DNA from: Alistipes sp.
GTDB taxonomy: Bacteria > Bacteroidota > Bacteroidia > Bacteroidales > Rikenellaceae
NCBI GenBank assembly: GCA_017623115.1
Contig: JAGAPT010000017.1
Span: 100,687-164,686, forward strand
Direction of reading: 5' to 3'
Length of the DNA: 64,000 bases
Part shown: in pieces, positions 16,719 through 26,070 of the stretch
How the letters are laid out: the number at the start of each line of letters is the position of its first letter
Numbering within the stretch: the stretch's first letter is position 1
Position numbers and translations under genes: made by a program
The notes under the pieces: model-generated
Database searches by the model: none
What the model was told of the DNA's origin: nothing
The model's input: the letters and a program-made list of their open reading frames with translations, nothing else

Positions 16719-18974
16719 GTGAAACAGACTAATTATCATCTTTTCGATTTCCTCGACTTCGATCCCGATTTACAGGTAAACGAGTCGTTGTGGAAAGCCT
16801 ATAAACCCACGGCCGTCGAGGTGGTGGAGGGTGAGATTCACATCACCGTTCCCTTCCAGAAACAGCAGTTGGCAGCCGACATGGCGGCCGATACGACCAC
16901 AGCTCCGGTCAACCATACGTTGCGCCTGCGCGCCTATGGCGATCAAATCCTGCGCCTGCAGCTCTCGGCCGAGGATATCGCCCCTCGTGAAACCTCCGAG
17001 ATGCTCGATATCGCTCCTACGTTGCAGCGTGAGCCCCTGACGGCAAACCTGCTCGACAACGTATGGCAGTTCCACGACACGAAGGGCGTGTTGCGTGGCG
17101 AGTTGAATCTCCGCGAGGCCGAAATCGACTTTTGGAGCGACCTGCAACCGGCCCCCCAATCGACCATCGACCTGACGCTCTATCCCGATGGAAAACATTC
17201 GAAGCCGGTGCGTCTGTCGGCCTATGATCACTTCTCGCCCCCGCGTTACGATGCCCTTCCGTTAGCCTACTGCGAGAAGGAGGGCAAACCCGAACGGGCT
17301 ACACTCTCGTTCGAGTGCAAGGCTGACGAGTGCTTTGTCGGCACGGGTGAGCGTTTCACGAAGATGGACCTCGCCGGCCACACCTTCCAACTCAAGAATC
17401 AGGATGGGCAGGGCGTCAACAACCGCCGTGCCTACAAGAATATTCCGTTCTACCTCTCGAGCCGCATGTATGGTGTCTTCTACCACACCAGCGACTACTG
17501 CAAACTCTCGCTGGCCGACCATTCGACCCGTTCGGTGCAGTTCCTGGCCGATGGTGCCGAGGTCGATGCCTTCCTCATCGGCGGTGCCACCCCCGAGCGT
17601 ATCCTCTACAACTACCGCTCGCTGACCGGCTTCCCGACCCTGCCTCCGCTGTGGAGTTTCGGTATCTGGATGAGCCGCATGACCTATTTCAGTGCCGATG
17701 AGGTAGAGGATATTTGCGCCCGTCTGCGTCGGGAGCACTATCCCTGCGATGTCATTCACCTCGACACGGGTTGGTTCCGCACCGACTGGCTCTGCGAATG
17801 GAAATTCAACCCCGAGCGTTTCCCCGATCCGAAGGGATTCCTCACCCGTTTGAAAGATGATGGTTACCGTGTATCGCTCTGGCAGCTGCCCTATGTAGCG
17901 CAGGGTGCTGAGCAGATTGACGAGGCGAAAGCCAACCGCTATATCGCCCCGCTGACCAAGGAGCAGGAGCGCAGCGAGGGGTCGAATTTCTCGACACTGG
18001 ACTATGCCGGCACCATCGACTTTACCTATCCGAAGGCTACGGAGTGGTACAAGGGTTTGCTGAAGGAGTTGCTCGATATGGGCGTGGTCTGCATCAAGAC
18101 CGACTTTGGCGAAAATATCCACATGGATGCCGATTACTACGGCATGAAGCCCGAACAACTCAACAACCTCTATGCGTTACTCTACCAAAAAGCCGCTTAC
18201 GAGATTACGAAGGAGGTAACGGGCGACGGCATCGTCTGGGCGCGTGCAGCCTGGGCCGGATGCCAGCGTTATCCGCTCCATTGGGGTGGCGACTCGGCCT
18301 CGACATGGGACGGCATGGCCGGCTCGATTAAGGGAGGTCTGCACTTCGGCTTGTCGGGATTCGGCTTCTGGAGCCACGATGTACCGGGGTTCCATTCGCT
18401 GCCCAACTTCATGAACTCGCCGCTCGACGAGAAGGTCTATGTACGCTGGTCGCAGTTCGGTGTCTTTACCTCGCACATGCGCTACCACGGCTCGTTCAAG
18501 CGTGAGCCTTGGCACTACCCCGCCATCGCCCCCATCGTGAAGCGTTGGTGGAAATTGCGCTATCGCCTGATGCCCTACATCATGGAGGAGGCCAAGGTGG
18601 CTACCGAAACGGGCTATCCGATGTTACGAGCCCTGATGATGCACCACCCCGAAGACCGCACCGTATGGCACATCGACGACGAGTATTACTTCGGCTCGCA
18701 GTTCCTCGTTGCCCCCGTGATGAACGACGAGGGGGTGCGCGATATCTATCTACCCGAGGGTCAATGGGTCGATTTCTTCACGGGCGAACGCCATGCGGGA
18801 GGTCGCTGGTTACGCGATGTCGAAGTACCGCTTGAGCGCATGCCCGTCTTTGTACGCGAGGGGGCACAAATCGCTCTCTACCCTGATGAGGAGGTCGAGT
18901 GCACCGACCAGATGGATCTTGCGAAGGCCGAAATCCTCACCATCGACAACACATTCCACGGATTTAAGTTCTAA
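16719..18974 (+). CDS. Glycoside hydrolase family 31 (alpha-xylosidase/alpha-glucosidase-like)
   Basis: A 751-residue GH31 enzyme. The open frame extends back into the upstream gene, but the only start codon after that gene's stop is the GTG at 16719 (reading Met-Lys-Gln-Thr-Asn-Tyr). The catalytic nucleophile is Asp462 in CIKTDFGENI and the acid/base is Asp525 in WGGDSAST. The KTDFGE context is the one seen in YicI-type alpha-xylosidases. There is no signal peptide, so it should act in the cytoplasm on short oligosaccharides taken up by the neighbouring symporter. It begins 29 bases after the beta-helix gene and ends 7 bases before the UROD-like gene. Exact substrate (alpha-xyloside, alpha-glucoside or alpha-galactoside) is not decided by sequence. 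Confidence 0.93.
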   Translation: MKQTNYHLFDFLDFDPDLQVNESLWKAYKPTAVEVVEGEIHITVPFQKQQLAADMAADTTTAPVNHTLRLRAYGDQILRLQLSAEDIAPRETSEMLDIAPTLQREPLTANLLDNVWQFHDTKGVLRGELNLREAEIDFWSDLQPAPQSTIDLTLYPDGKHSKPVRLSAYDHFSPPRYDALPLAYCEKEGKPERATLSFECKADECFVGTGERFTKMDLAGHTFQLKNQDGQGVNNRRAYKNIPFYLSSRMYGVFYHTSDYCKLSLADHSTRSVQFLADGAEVDAFLIGGATPERILYNYRSLTGFPTLPPLWSFGIWMSRMTYFSADEVEDICARLRREHYPCDVIHLDTGWFRTDWLCEWKFNPERFPDPKGFLTRLKDDGYRVSLWQLPYVAQGAEQIDEAKANRYIAPLTKEQERSEGSNFSTLDYAGTIDFTYPKATEWYKGLLKELLDMGVVCIKTDFGENIHMDADYYGMKPEQLNNLYALLYQKAAYEITKEVTGDGIVWARAAWAGCQRYPLHWGGDSASTWDGMAGSIKGGLHFGLSGFGFWSHDVPGFHSLPNFMNSPLDEKVYVRWSQFGVFTSHMRYHGSFKREPWHYPAIAPIVKRWWKLRYRLMPYIMEEAKVATETGYPMLRALMMHHPEDRTVWHIDDEYYFGSQFLVAPVMNDEGVRDIYLPEGQWVDFFTGERHAGGRWLRDVEVPLERMPVFVREGAQIALYPDEEVECTDQMDLAKAEILTIDNTFHGFKF

Positions 18975-18981
18975 CCACGCT

Positions 18982-20046
18982 ATGAAAACTTGGAAAACAA
19001 ATTGGGAGGAGTCGAAGCAGCACTACCTCGATTGGTGGCAACACAAAGGGTGCGTCGTCACGATGTGGGAGCATTTCCAGCAGGGGGTAACCCCGCATGC
19101 GCCGATTGCGGCACCTGCGCCCGCTGCGGATTGGAACCAGCGTTGGTTTGACCCCGCATGGCGTTCAGCCGAACTCGACCACTATGTGGCTCATAGTTCG
19201 CTCAAAGCCGATATGATTCCCGTGGCCAACACCCAGCTCGGGCCGGGCTCATTGGCGGCCATTCTGGGCGGTCGTCTCGAGGGAGGCCCCGACACGATCT
19301 GGATTCATCCGGCCGATGCGGTCGGTGAGGAGATTCGCTTCGACCCCGAGAACGAGGCTTACAAACTCCACAAGGCTCTGCTCAAAGCCTGCAAAGAGCG
19401 TGCGCAAGGCAACTATTATGTCGGCATGCCCGACCTGATGGAGGGCCTCGACGTGCTGGCTGCCATTCGTGGCACGGACAACGTACTGCTCGACACGATG
19501 ATTAACCCCGAGTTGCTTGATGCGCAATTGCAGCAGGTAAACGACATCTACTTCAAGGTCTACGACGAGTTGTACGACATCGTGCGCGAGGATGACGGCA
19601 TGGCCTTCTGTTACTTCTCGATTTGGGGACCGGGCCGTGTCAGCAAACTGCAGAGCGACATCTCCATCATGATTTCGGAGGAGGATTATCGTCGCTTCGT
19701 ACAGCCCTACATCCGTCAGCAGTGCCAAAAATTGGATTACACGCTCTACCACCTCGATGGCGTGGGTGCCATTCGACACCTCGATGCCCTGCTCGAGATT
19801 GAGGAGCTCGACGCCATCCAATGGACCCCCGGTGTGGGTGAGCCGCAGGGGGGCGACAAGAAGTGGTACGACCTCTATCGTCGCATCAAGGCCGGCGGGA
19901 AATCGATTGAAGCCAACTGGATTACCCTCGACGAGCTGGAGCCCCTGCTGGACAATGTCGGTGCCGAGGGTATGCTCCTCTCGATGGATTTCCACCACGA
20001 AGCGGAGGTCGATAAGGCACTAAAGATTGTTGAACGCTATCGCTAA
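18982..20046 (+). CDS. UROD-like protein, putative methyltransferase I of a corrinoid system
   Basis: A 354-residue protein of the uroporphyrinogen decarboxylase superfamily, starting at the ATG at 18982, 7 bases after the GH31 stop. The barrel layout is recognisable, but the H-x-C zinc motif of MtaA-type enzymes is replaced by YHLDGVGAIRHL (His257-x-Asp259), and the third cysteine is missing; that region reads SMDFHHEAEV. It is thus neither an ordinary HemE nor an ordinary MtaA. Its position among glycan enzymes, next to the divergent corrinoid operon, suggests it moves a methyl group from a methylated sugar to the corrinoid protein. That role is inference. Confidence 0.75.
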   Translation: MKTWKTNWEESKQHYLDWWQHKGCVVTMWEHFQQGVTPHAPIAAPAPAADWNQRWFDPAWRSAELDHYVAHSSLKADMIPVANTQLGPGSLAAILGGRLEGGPDTIWIHPADAVGEEIRFDPENEAYKLHKALLKACKERAQGNYYVGMPDLMEGLDVLAAIRGTDNVLLDTMINPELLDAQLQQVNDIYFKVYDELYDIVREDDGMAFCYFSIWGPGRVSKLQSDISIMISEEDYRRFVQPYIRQQCQKLDYTLYHLDGVGAIRHLDALLEIEELDAIQWTPGVGEPQGGDKKWYDLYRRIKAGGKSIEANWITLDELEPLLDNVGAEGMLLSMDFHHEAEVDKALKIVERYR

Positions 20047-20085
20047 CTAAACTACCAACCTGGACTCACAACCTAACCAACACCT

Positions 20086-21669
20086 ATGCTACACCTTTTA
20101 CAAATCAGTTCCGAGCAATTACACCTGCTCGACTGGTCGATTTTGGTCGGCTACTTCATCGTGCTGCTGGCCATCGGCGTCTGGGCCAGCACAAAACGCC
20201 AGAAGGGAAGTTCGCTCTTCTTGGCCGAGAACTCGTTGCGCTGGCATCACATCGGTTTCTCGATGTGGGGCACGAACGTAGGCCCCTCGATGCTCATCGC
20301 ATCGGCATCAGCCGGTTTTACGACCGGTATCGTATCGGGTAACTTCGCCTGGTATGCCTTCATCTTCATCTGCCTGCTGGCCTTTGTCTTTGCCCCACGC
20401 TATCTGGGAGCCAAGGTCTCGACCCTGCCCGAATTTATGGGTAAACGCTTCGGACAATCGACCCGCAACATCCTGGCGTGGTACACGATGGTGACGATTC
20501 TCATCTCGTGGCTGGCCCTCACGCTCTTTGCCGGCGGCGTGCTGATTCGTCAGGTCTTCGATGTTCCGATGTGGCAATCGGCCCTCATCCTGCTGGCTAT
20601 CTCGGCCTTCTTCACGATGCTGGGAGGATTGAAGGCTGTGGCCTACACGAATGTCTACCAGATGTTGCTTCTGATTTTCGTCTCGGCCACCATCGTCATC
20701 GTCGGTCTCTACAAGGTTGGCGGTGTAGATGGGCTCATTGCCGCTACGCCCGAAGATTATTGGGTGCTCTTCCGCCCCAATTCGGATGTCGATTTCCCCT
20801 GGTTGCCGATTATCTTGGGCTACCCGATTTCGGGTGTCTGGTTCTGGTGTACCGACCAATCGATGGTGCAACCTGTCTTGGCAGCTCGCAGTCTGAAAGA
20901 GGGACAACTCGGCACAAACTTCACGGGGTGGCTCAAAATCCTTGATGTACCCCTCTACATCCTGCCCGGTATCATCTGCTTTGCCCTCTACCCCACGTTG
21001 GCAAATCCCGACGAGGCCTATATGACGATGGTCAAGAACCTCTTCCCGATTGGTATGGTCGGATTGGTATTGGCCGTACTGACTGCAGCCCTTGTCAGCA
21101 CCATCGGCTCGGCACTCAATGCCTTGAGTACGGTCTTCACGATGGACATCTATGTCAAGAAGTTTAACCCCAAGGCCTCGAACCGCGAGATTATCCGCAT
21201 GGGGCAACTCGTTACGGTAGTCGGTGCCATCATCTCGGTATTGATTTGCATCGCCATCGACTCAATCAAGGGGCTCAATCTTTTCAATGTCTTCCAGTCG
21301 GTTTTGGGCTTCATCGCACCCCCGATGACCGCCGTCTTCCTCATGGGTGTCTTCTGGAAACGTGCCACGAAGCGTGCTGCCAACCTGGCCCTGACGCTCG
21401 GAACGCTCATCAGCATCGGCACGGGTGTCATGTACCTCTGGGCATGGCCCGAGGGGTTGGCCAAGCCGCACTTCATGCTGCTCTCGTTCTACCTCTGCGT
21501 ATTTATCCTCATAGCCATGACACTCATCTCGCTCTTCGACCACTCAAAGCCCGAGAGCGGCACAACAACCTTCGACAAGGTGGAGCGTGCACATACCGGT
21601 CGTATGGTAGCCGGTCTGTGGATTGCCCTGATTGTGGTCATGGTAGGCCTTTATATCTTCTTTAACTAA
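20086..21669 (+). CDS. Sodium:solute symporter (SSS family, SGLT-like)
   Basis: A 527-residue inner-membrane symporter with about 13-14 hydrophobic segments, from WSILVGYFIVLLAIGVW to the C-terminal GLWIALIVVMVGLYIFF. Family signatures include MWGTNVGPSMLIASASAGF near the first helices and a long central motif around FWCTDQSMVQPVLAARSLKE. These resemble sugar-transporting members. It lies 39 bases after the UROD-like gene and 22 before GH105, so it should import the mono- or oligosaccharide product of this operon using sodium. Substrate identity is unknown. Confidence 0.93.
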   Translation: MLHLLQISSEQLHLLDWSILVGYFIVLLAIGVWASTKRQKGSSLFLAENSLRWHHIGFSMWGTNVGPSMLIASASAGFTTGIVSGNFAWYAFIFICLLAFVFAPRYLGAKVSTLPEFMGKRFGQSTRNILAWYTMVTILISWLALTLFAGGVLIRQVFDVPMWQSALILLAISAFFTMLGGLKAVAYTNVYQMLLLIFVSATIVIVGLYKVGGVDGLIAATPEDYWVLFRPNSDVDFPWLPIILGYPISGVWFWCTDQSMVQPVLAARSLKEGQLGTNFTGWLKILDVPLYILPGIICFALYPTLANPDEAYMTMVKNLFPIGMVGLVLAVLTAALVSTIGSALNALSTVFTMDIYVKKFNPKASNREIIRMGQLVTVVGAIISVLICIAIDSIKGLNLFNVFQSVLGFIAPPMTAVFLMGVFWKRATKRAANLALTLGTLISIGTGVMYLWAWPEGLAKPHFMLLSFYLCVFILIAMTLISLFDHSKPESGTTTFDKVERAHTGRMVAGLWIALIVVMVGLYIFFN

Positions 21670-21691
21670 CCCTCGAAAATCTAACGAAACA

Positions 21692-23044
21692 ATGAAACGA
21701 TTGACACTTACCACCCTGCTGGCTGCTTTGGCATTGACCGCCTGCACAACACAGCCTGCCGAGCAACCGCTCTCCCAACAGATGGTCGAGGCGCACGGTC
21801 TCGGCGATTTCTACTGCAACCGCCATTACCAAACACAACTGTCTGAAACCGGCTGGGACTATGTATCGGGCTTGGTAGCAGGCGCTGTACTCAAAACATG
21901 GGTACTCTATCCCGAGCAGCAGGCCTACTACGATGCCGTCAAGGCCTTTGCCGACTTCAGCCTCAACGAGGATGGCACCTTCATCAAAACCCTCAAAGGG
22001 GGCAATGCTCTGCGTCCGAGTAACATCGACGACCTGGCTGCCGGCAACATCTATTTTGCCCTCTACCGTGAGGAGCTGCGCAAGGGAAATACCACCGATG
22101 CCGAGCGTTATCGTGCCGCTGCCACGATGATTCGCAACAAACTCAAATATGACCACAGCCGTATTCCCGAGGGGATGCCCGGAGCCGGTGGCTTCTACCA
22201 CAAGGCGGTCTATCCGAATCAGATGTGGCTCGATGGTCTCTACATGGGCTCGCCCGTCTACGCCATGTGGCAAGCCGCGTTTGGCGCGGAAAACGAGGCC
22301 GAGAATCTGGAAAGCTGGAACGACATCGCCCACCAATTCAAGACCATTCATCAATACACCTACGATGCCGAGAAGCAACTCAACTACCACGCTTGGTCGG
22401 CCGAGCCGGAGAACGCCGACTCGTTCTGGGCACGTCGTGAAGAGCCTTTCAAAGGGTGCAGTCCCGAGTTCTGGGCACGAGGCATGGGCTGGTACTTTGC
22501 CGCCTTGGTCGATGTGCTGGAGGTAATGCCCAAGGAGCATGCCGACTACGCTGCGATGGTTGCTATCTACAACGAGGTGGCTGCCGGTCTGGCTCGTTGG
22601 CAGGATAAGGAGTCGGGCGTATGGTATCAGTTGTTGCAGTATGGTGCCGATGTAACGGCTGACGGTATCGGCGACACGGTACAAGGCCAGGTGTACAATG
22701 TCGGCACGCAGCCGAACTACCTGGAGGCTTCGGCATCGTGTATCTTCACCTACGCCTACCTGAAAGGTCTGCGTTTAGGCCTGCTAGATGAGGCAACCTA
22801 TGCCCCCATAGCCGAGAAGGCCTATCAAGGTATTCTCGACACCTTCATCACCGAGCAGGAGGGTAAGATGGCCATTGTGCAGACCTGCGCCTCGGCCGGT
22901 TTGGGCCCCGCCAAGAACCTCTCACGCACAGGTACCATCAACTACTACCTGGCCGGCAAAGATGTCGGCATCACGCAAAATGAGGGCAAAGCCGTCGGCA
23001 CCTTCATCCTCGCCTCGCTCGAATACGAGATGCGCAAGATGTAA
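21692..23044 (+). CDS. GH105/GH88-like unsaturated uronyl hydrolase, lipoprotein
   Basis: A 450-residue lipoprotein (signal LLAALALTACTTQ) with an (alpha/alpha)6-barrel glycosidase domain. Motifs match GH105 unsaturated rhamnogalacturonyl/glucuronyl hydrolases: NIDDLAAGN with the likely catalytic Asp, YPNQMWLDGLYMGSPVYAMW, and FWARGMGWYFAALVDVLE. These enzymes hydrate and remove the 4,5-unsaturated uronic acid left by a polysaccharide lyase. Its presence implies that a lyase acts upstream, perhaps the beta-helix protein of the same operon. It is the last gene and is followed by a shared bidirectional terminator. Confidence 0.9.
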   Translation: MKRLTLTTLLAALALTACTTQPAEQPLSQQMVEAHGLGDFYCNRHYQTQLSETGWDYVSGLVAGAVLKTWVLYPEQQAYYDAVKAFADFSLNEDGTFIKTLKGGNALRPSNIDDLAAGNIYFALYREELRKGNTTDAERYRAAATMIRNKLKYDHSRIPEGMPGAGGFYHKAVYPNQMWLDGLYMGSPVYAMWQAAFGAENEAENLESWNDIAHQFKTIHQYTYDAEKQLNYHAWSAEPENADSFWARREEPFKGCSPEFWARGMGWYFAALVDVLEVMPKEHADYAAMVAIYNEVAAGLARWQDKESGVWYQLLQYGADVTADGIGDTVQGQVYNVGTQPNYLEASASCIFTYAYLKGLRLGLLDEATYAPIAEKAYQGILDTFITEQEGKMAIVQTCASAGLGPAKNLSRTGTINYYLAGKDVGITQNEGKAVGTFILASLEYEMRKM

Positions 23045-23063
23045 CAAATACCATACGATTACG

Positions 23064-23098
23064 AACAAAGAAGCAGCCTTCGGGGCTGCTTCTTTGTT
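23064..23098. terminator. Bidirectional terminator between convergent operons
   Basis: A 15-bp perfect stem (AACAAAGAAGCAGCC / GGCTGCTTCTTTGTT) with a TTCGG loop. T-rich sequence on both outer sides lets it work for the GH105 operon and for the polyene operon, whose last stop codon (23097-23099) overlaps the stem. Confidence 0.9.
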
Positions 23099-24395
23099 AA
23101 TGGCGCAAATCGACAAACTTGACCACCTTGCGGCTCATCGGTGGCATCTGCTGCCGAGCAATCAGTTCGACCGGCTCGAAGCGAATATCGGGGGCTACAC
23201 GCACCTTCGAGCGGAAAATATCCTTAATCTGCTTGATAAAGGCCTCCGAATGGTTGCGACTGCCAATCTTAATTTGAATCTGATCCGTCCCGAGGTCGTT
23301 CGTGAAGACCTCGACCAGATAGTTCTCCACCTCGGGGATATTATCCAAAATATCGAACAGCGCAGGCGGATAGAGCGTCGTACCTTTGAACTTAATCATC
23401 TGCCCCTTACGGCCGATGACCGAACTGAGACGAGCCGTCTGACGACCACAACGACATGGCTCGGAGTAACGGATACAGATATCGCCGGTCTTAAAGCGCA
23501 GCAACGGCATTCCCTCCACGCCAAGCGTCGTAATGGTCACCTCGCCGGGGGTACCATCCGCTACGGGCTGATGCTGTTCGTCGAGCAACTCCACGATAAT
23601 CAAATCGGCCGGGATATGCCCACCGCAATGGTACTCACACTCGGTAAACGAGGCCTGCATCTCGGTCGAAGCATAGGTCGAAAAGAGTTCGAGCGAGGGC
23701 CAGCGACGGACAATACGTTGCCCCAGCGTTGTCAGTTCGCCATCGGGTGTACGCAGTGCCTCGCCAATACAAATGGCGCGACGCAACGAACTTGCATTGC
23801 AATCAAAGCCGTGTGCATCGGCAAAATCAATCAGTTTCATCAGGAACGAGGGAACCACCATACAAGCGGTCGATTCGACACGTCGTATCGTATCCCACTG
23901 CAACTCGGGAATGCCATTCCCGACACGCACGACACCACACCCCAATTCACGGGCTCCGAGGAAGTAGGCCAAACCGGCCATGAAACGACGGTCGATAGTC
24001 GTCATGAGTTGCATCACATCCTCGCGCGTGCAACCGGCCATCGTAAAGGAGCAGGCCTCGTTGTAGGCCAGGCGTTGCAGGTCGCCCTCGGTCAGGGCAA
24101 AGGTAACCGGCTCTCCGAGTGTACCCGAGGTCGTCACATAATCGATGATTTCACTTCTCGGCACGCATATAAAGTCGGTGTTATGTTGCTGCAACTCCCG
24201 CTTGGTAGTTACAGGCAATCGTTGCAAATCGGCCAGCGTACAAATCGACTGTGGGTCAATCTGCGCTTCCGCAAACATACGTTGATAGAAGGGCGATTTG
24301 GTAGTTAGATAGGCAACCGTTTCGCGCAAACGTTCCTCCTGAAAGGCCTGAATCTCGGCAGGCGAGAGTGCATGCAAATGACTATTTCGTATCAT
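23097..24395 (-). CDS. PaaK-like acyl-activating (AMP-forming) ligase of the aryl polyene cluster
   Basis: A 432-residue member of the phenylacetate-CoA ligase branch of adenylate-forming enzymes. The core motifs are YVTTSGTLGEPV (phosphate-binding loop), YASTEMQ, the acidic hinge LLRFKTGDIC and GRKGQMIKFKGTTLYP near the C-terminus. In aryl polyene clusters an enzyme of this type activates 4-hydroxycinnamate, made by the ammonia-lyase at the other end of the operon, for loading on the acyl carrier protein. It overlaps the C45 acyltransferase gene by 14 bases and is the last gene of the operon. A benzoate- or phenylacetate-type substrate is possible but less likely here. Confidence 0.85.
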   Translation of the reverse strand: MIRNSHLHALSPAEIQAFQEERLRETVAYLTTKSPFYQRMFAEAQIDPQSICTLADLQRLPVTTKRELQQHNTDFICVPRSEIIDYVTTSGTLGEPVTFALTEGDLQRLAYNEACSFTMAGCTREDVMQLMTTIDRRFMAGLAYFLGARELGCGVVRVGNGIPELQWDTIRRVESTACMVVPSFLMKLIDFADAHGFDCNASSLRRAICIGEALRTPDGELTTLGQRIVRRWPSLELFSTYASTEMQASFTECEYHCGGHIPADLIIVELLDEQHQPVADGTPGEVTITTLGVEGMPLLRFKTGDICIRYSEPCRCGRQTARLSSVIGRKGQMIKFKGTTLYPPALFDILDNIPEVENYLVEVFTNDLGTDQIQIKIGSRNHSEAFIKQIKDIFRSKVRVAPDIRFEPVELIARQQMPPMSRKVVKFVDLRH

Positions 24396-26070
24396 ATCGT
24401 TTCAGTTTTTTCTCGATAGCAAGGCGTTGTGCCACACGCGGTATCTCCTTACCGAGGGCTGTACGCCACATCTGTAACGCCTCATCCATCCGTGTATGTG
24501 CTCGATAGTAATCCCCTACCAGGTCATAGGTCTCATAGAAACAGGGATTCAAAGCGATATACTCCCGCACGAAATTTTCAGAGAGCATCACTCGGTTTGC
24601 TGTAGCCTCCTTCAACTGCTTCGTGCGACGACGATAGGAGCCGATGCGCGGATACTCATCGGCCAAAAAGGTGGTATCGGCACCGATTATACGCTCCTCA
24701 TCGTTCCACGAATGGCGTTGTGGCAACGTATCGGCAAAGACCTCATCCAAATCGTAGCAAAGCATGGCACCCGCCTGCCAGGGGGATGTCGATACCCACA
24801 TGCGACGAGCCATCGGCTCGAACAGGACTGCGTGGTGCGCAATCGACTGATTGAGTGCCATTTCATTCGCCAGGCCAATATCCTCACCCCCCAACCCATA
24901 TCGGTTGCGCAAGATGGATGCACCGCGTTCGGGCGTCAGCGGAGCCTCCTCGGTGAGCAGTTCGGTCAATCGAGCATGCCGATAACGGCTATCGCTCACG
25001 GCTATATTCTCTATATTATAGGGGTCGGCTGCAAACGTATGCGACTGGTAGTGATTCGTCACGGCCAACGATTGCCCATGTCCGCGATACAACCCGATAC
25101 GTTCCGGGCTCTTCTCAATAACGGCTGCAGCCCCATCGGCCGCTGAACCTATCAAGAATGATTCGGAGACAAACGTGCGGTGTTCGGAGGCGATACGATA
25201 GGCCTCATCAATCGTCGAGGCATACTGCAAAATATGCCGCGCCAGCAACGATATCGGCAGGGCCGAGGAGGTCGGCAAGGCACCTTTGGCGGCATTGAGG
25301 GTCACGGTCAAGCCCTTCTCGTTCATACCCGAAACGACACCCAGCATGCCGGGCCAGGTAATCGACGCAAAGCGGTAACCCTCGTCGGGTTCCACGAACA
25401 ACACCAGTTTCTGTCGTGCAAACTCATCACCCACATAGAAATCGAAGTTGCGACCCACAAGGAGCGTCTCATCGGCCGTTTCACCTCCCCATGCGGCAAA
25501 CGAGCTGCATCCGACCAACATATACTCCTGCATCGTATGCCCAATATCATGGGCTGCATGGTAGTTCAGTTGTCGTTCATAGGGCGTTCCGAAGAGATCG
25601 TAATCGTGGGTACAAAAGTGAGCCATAGCGGCAATCTCCCGGCGATACTCTTCCGGGATATGACGGGCCATATGGCGATTGAAAACCGCAATGCAGGCGC
25701 GCAGGAAGCGCAAGTAACGCTCCGAGGGAATCATGTCACGAATCTGTTCGACAAAGACCTGCTCCTGTCGATAAATCAGGTCGTGGGCCATGGCACCGAG
25801 GGCGGCACCTCGCTCCACAGCCGTTCCGCCAACCTTGGCCTCCCACAAACCGTAACGATTCAGTAGCAGAGTGTTTTCTCCACATCGACGCAACGAGTCG
25901 CGCTCTTCGGAGAGCAGGTAATCTGTTGCCCGAAGACGCAACTGCGGCTCTTGAAAGTCGGCTCGGGTATATAGCCACAGAAACCAGCCGATGAAGAACA
26001 ACCCAACAACGAAGATGACCAACAAGCAAAGAGCCACCCCCTTCAGCACCCATTTCATCTCTTTACGCAT
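24382..26070 (-). CDS. Membrane-anchored C45-family (Ntn) acyltransferase/hydrolase
   Basis: A 562-residue protein starting at the ATG at 26070 (MRKEMKWVLKG), which overlaps the preceding stop by 8 bases. A signal anchor (LCLLVIFVVGLFFIGWFLWLY, residues about 13-34) is followed by a domain of the acyl-CoA:6-aminopenicillanate acyltransferase (peptidase C45) family. The Ntn nucleophile is probably Cys188 in VGCSSFAAW, at the start of the GCSS-GRNFDF region. Supporting motifs are LLVGRNFDFY and GMNEKGLTVTLNAAKG. In a polyene pathway it could form or break the ester or amide joining the polyene to its anchor; this role is inferred from cluster context. The C-terminal 100 residues look helical (TPR-like). 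Confidence 0.8.
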   Translation of the reverse strand: MRKEMKWVLKGVALCLLVIFVVGLFFIGWFLWLYTRADFQEPQLRLRATDYLLSEERDSLRRCGENTLLLNRYGLWEAKVGGTAVERGAALGAMAHDLIYRQEQVFVEQIRDMIPSERYLRFLRACIAVFNRHMARHIPEEYRREIAAMAHFCTHDYDLFGTPYERQLNYHAAHDIGHTMQEYMLVGCSSFAAWGGETADETLLVGRNFDFYVGDEFARQKLVLFVEPDEGYRFASITWPGMLGVVSGMNEKGLTVTLNAAKGALPTSSALPISLLARHILQYASTIDEAYRIASEHRTFVSESFLIGSAADGAAAVIEKSPERIGLYRGHGQSLAVTNHYQSHTFAADPYNIENIAVSDSRYRHARLTELLTEEAPLTPERGASILRNRYGLGGEDIGLANEMALNQSIAHHAVLFEPMARRMWVSTSPWQAGAMLCYDLDEVFADTLPQRHSWNDEERIIGADTTFLADEYPRIGSYRRRTKQLKEATANRVMLSENFVREYIALNPCFYETYDLVGDYYRAHTRMDEALQMWRTALGKEIPRVAQRLAIEKKLKRYDTK

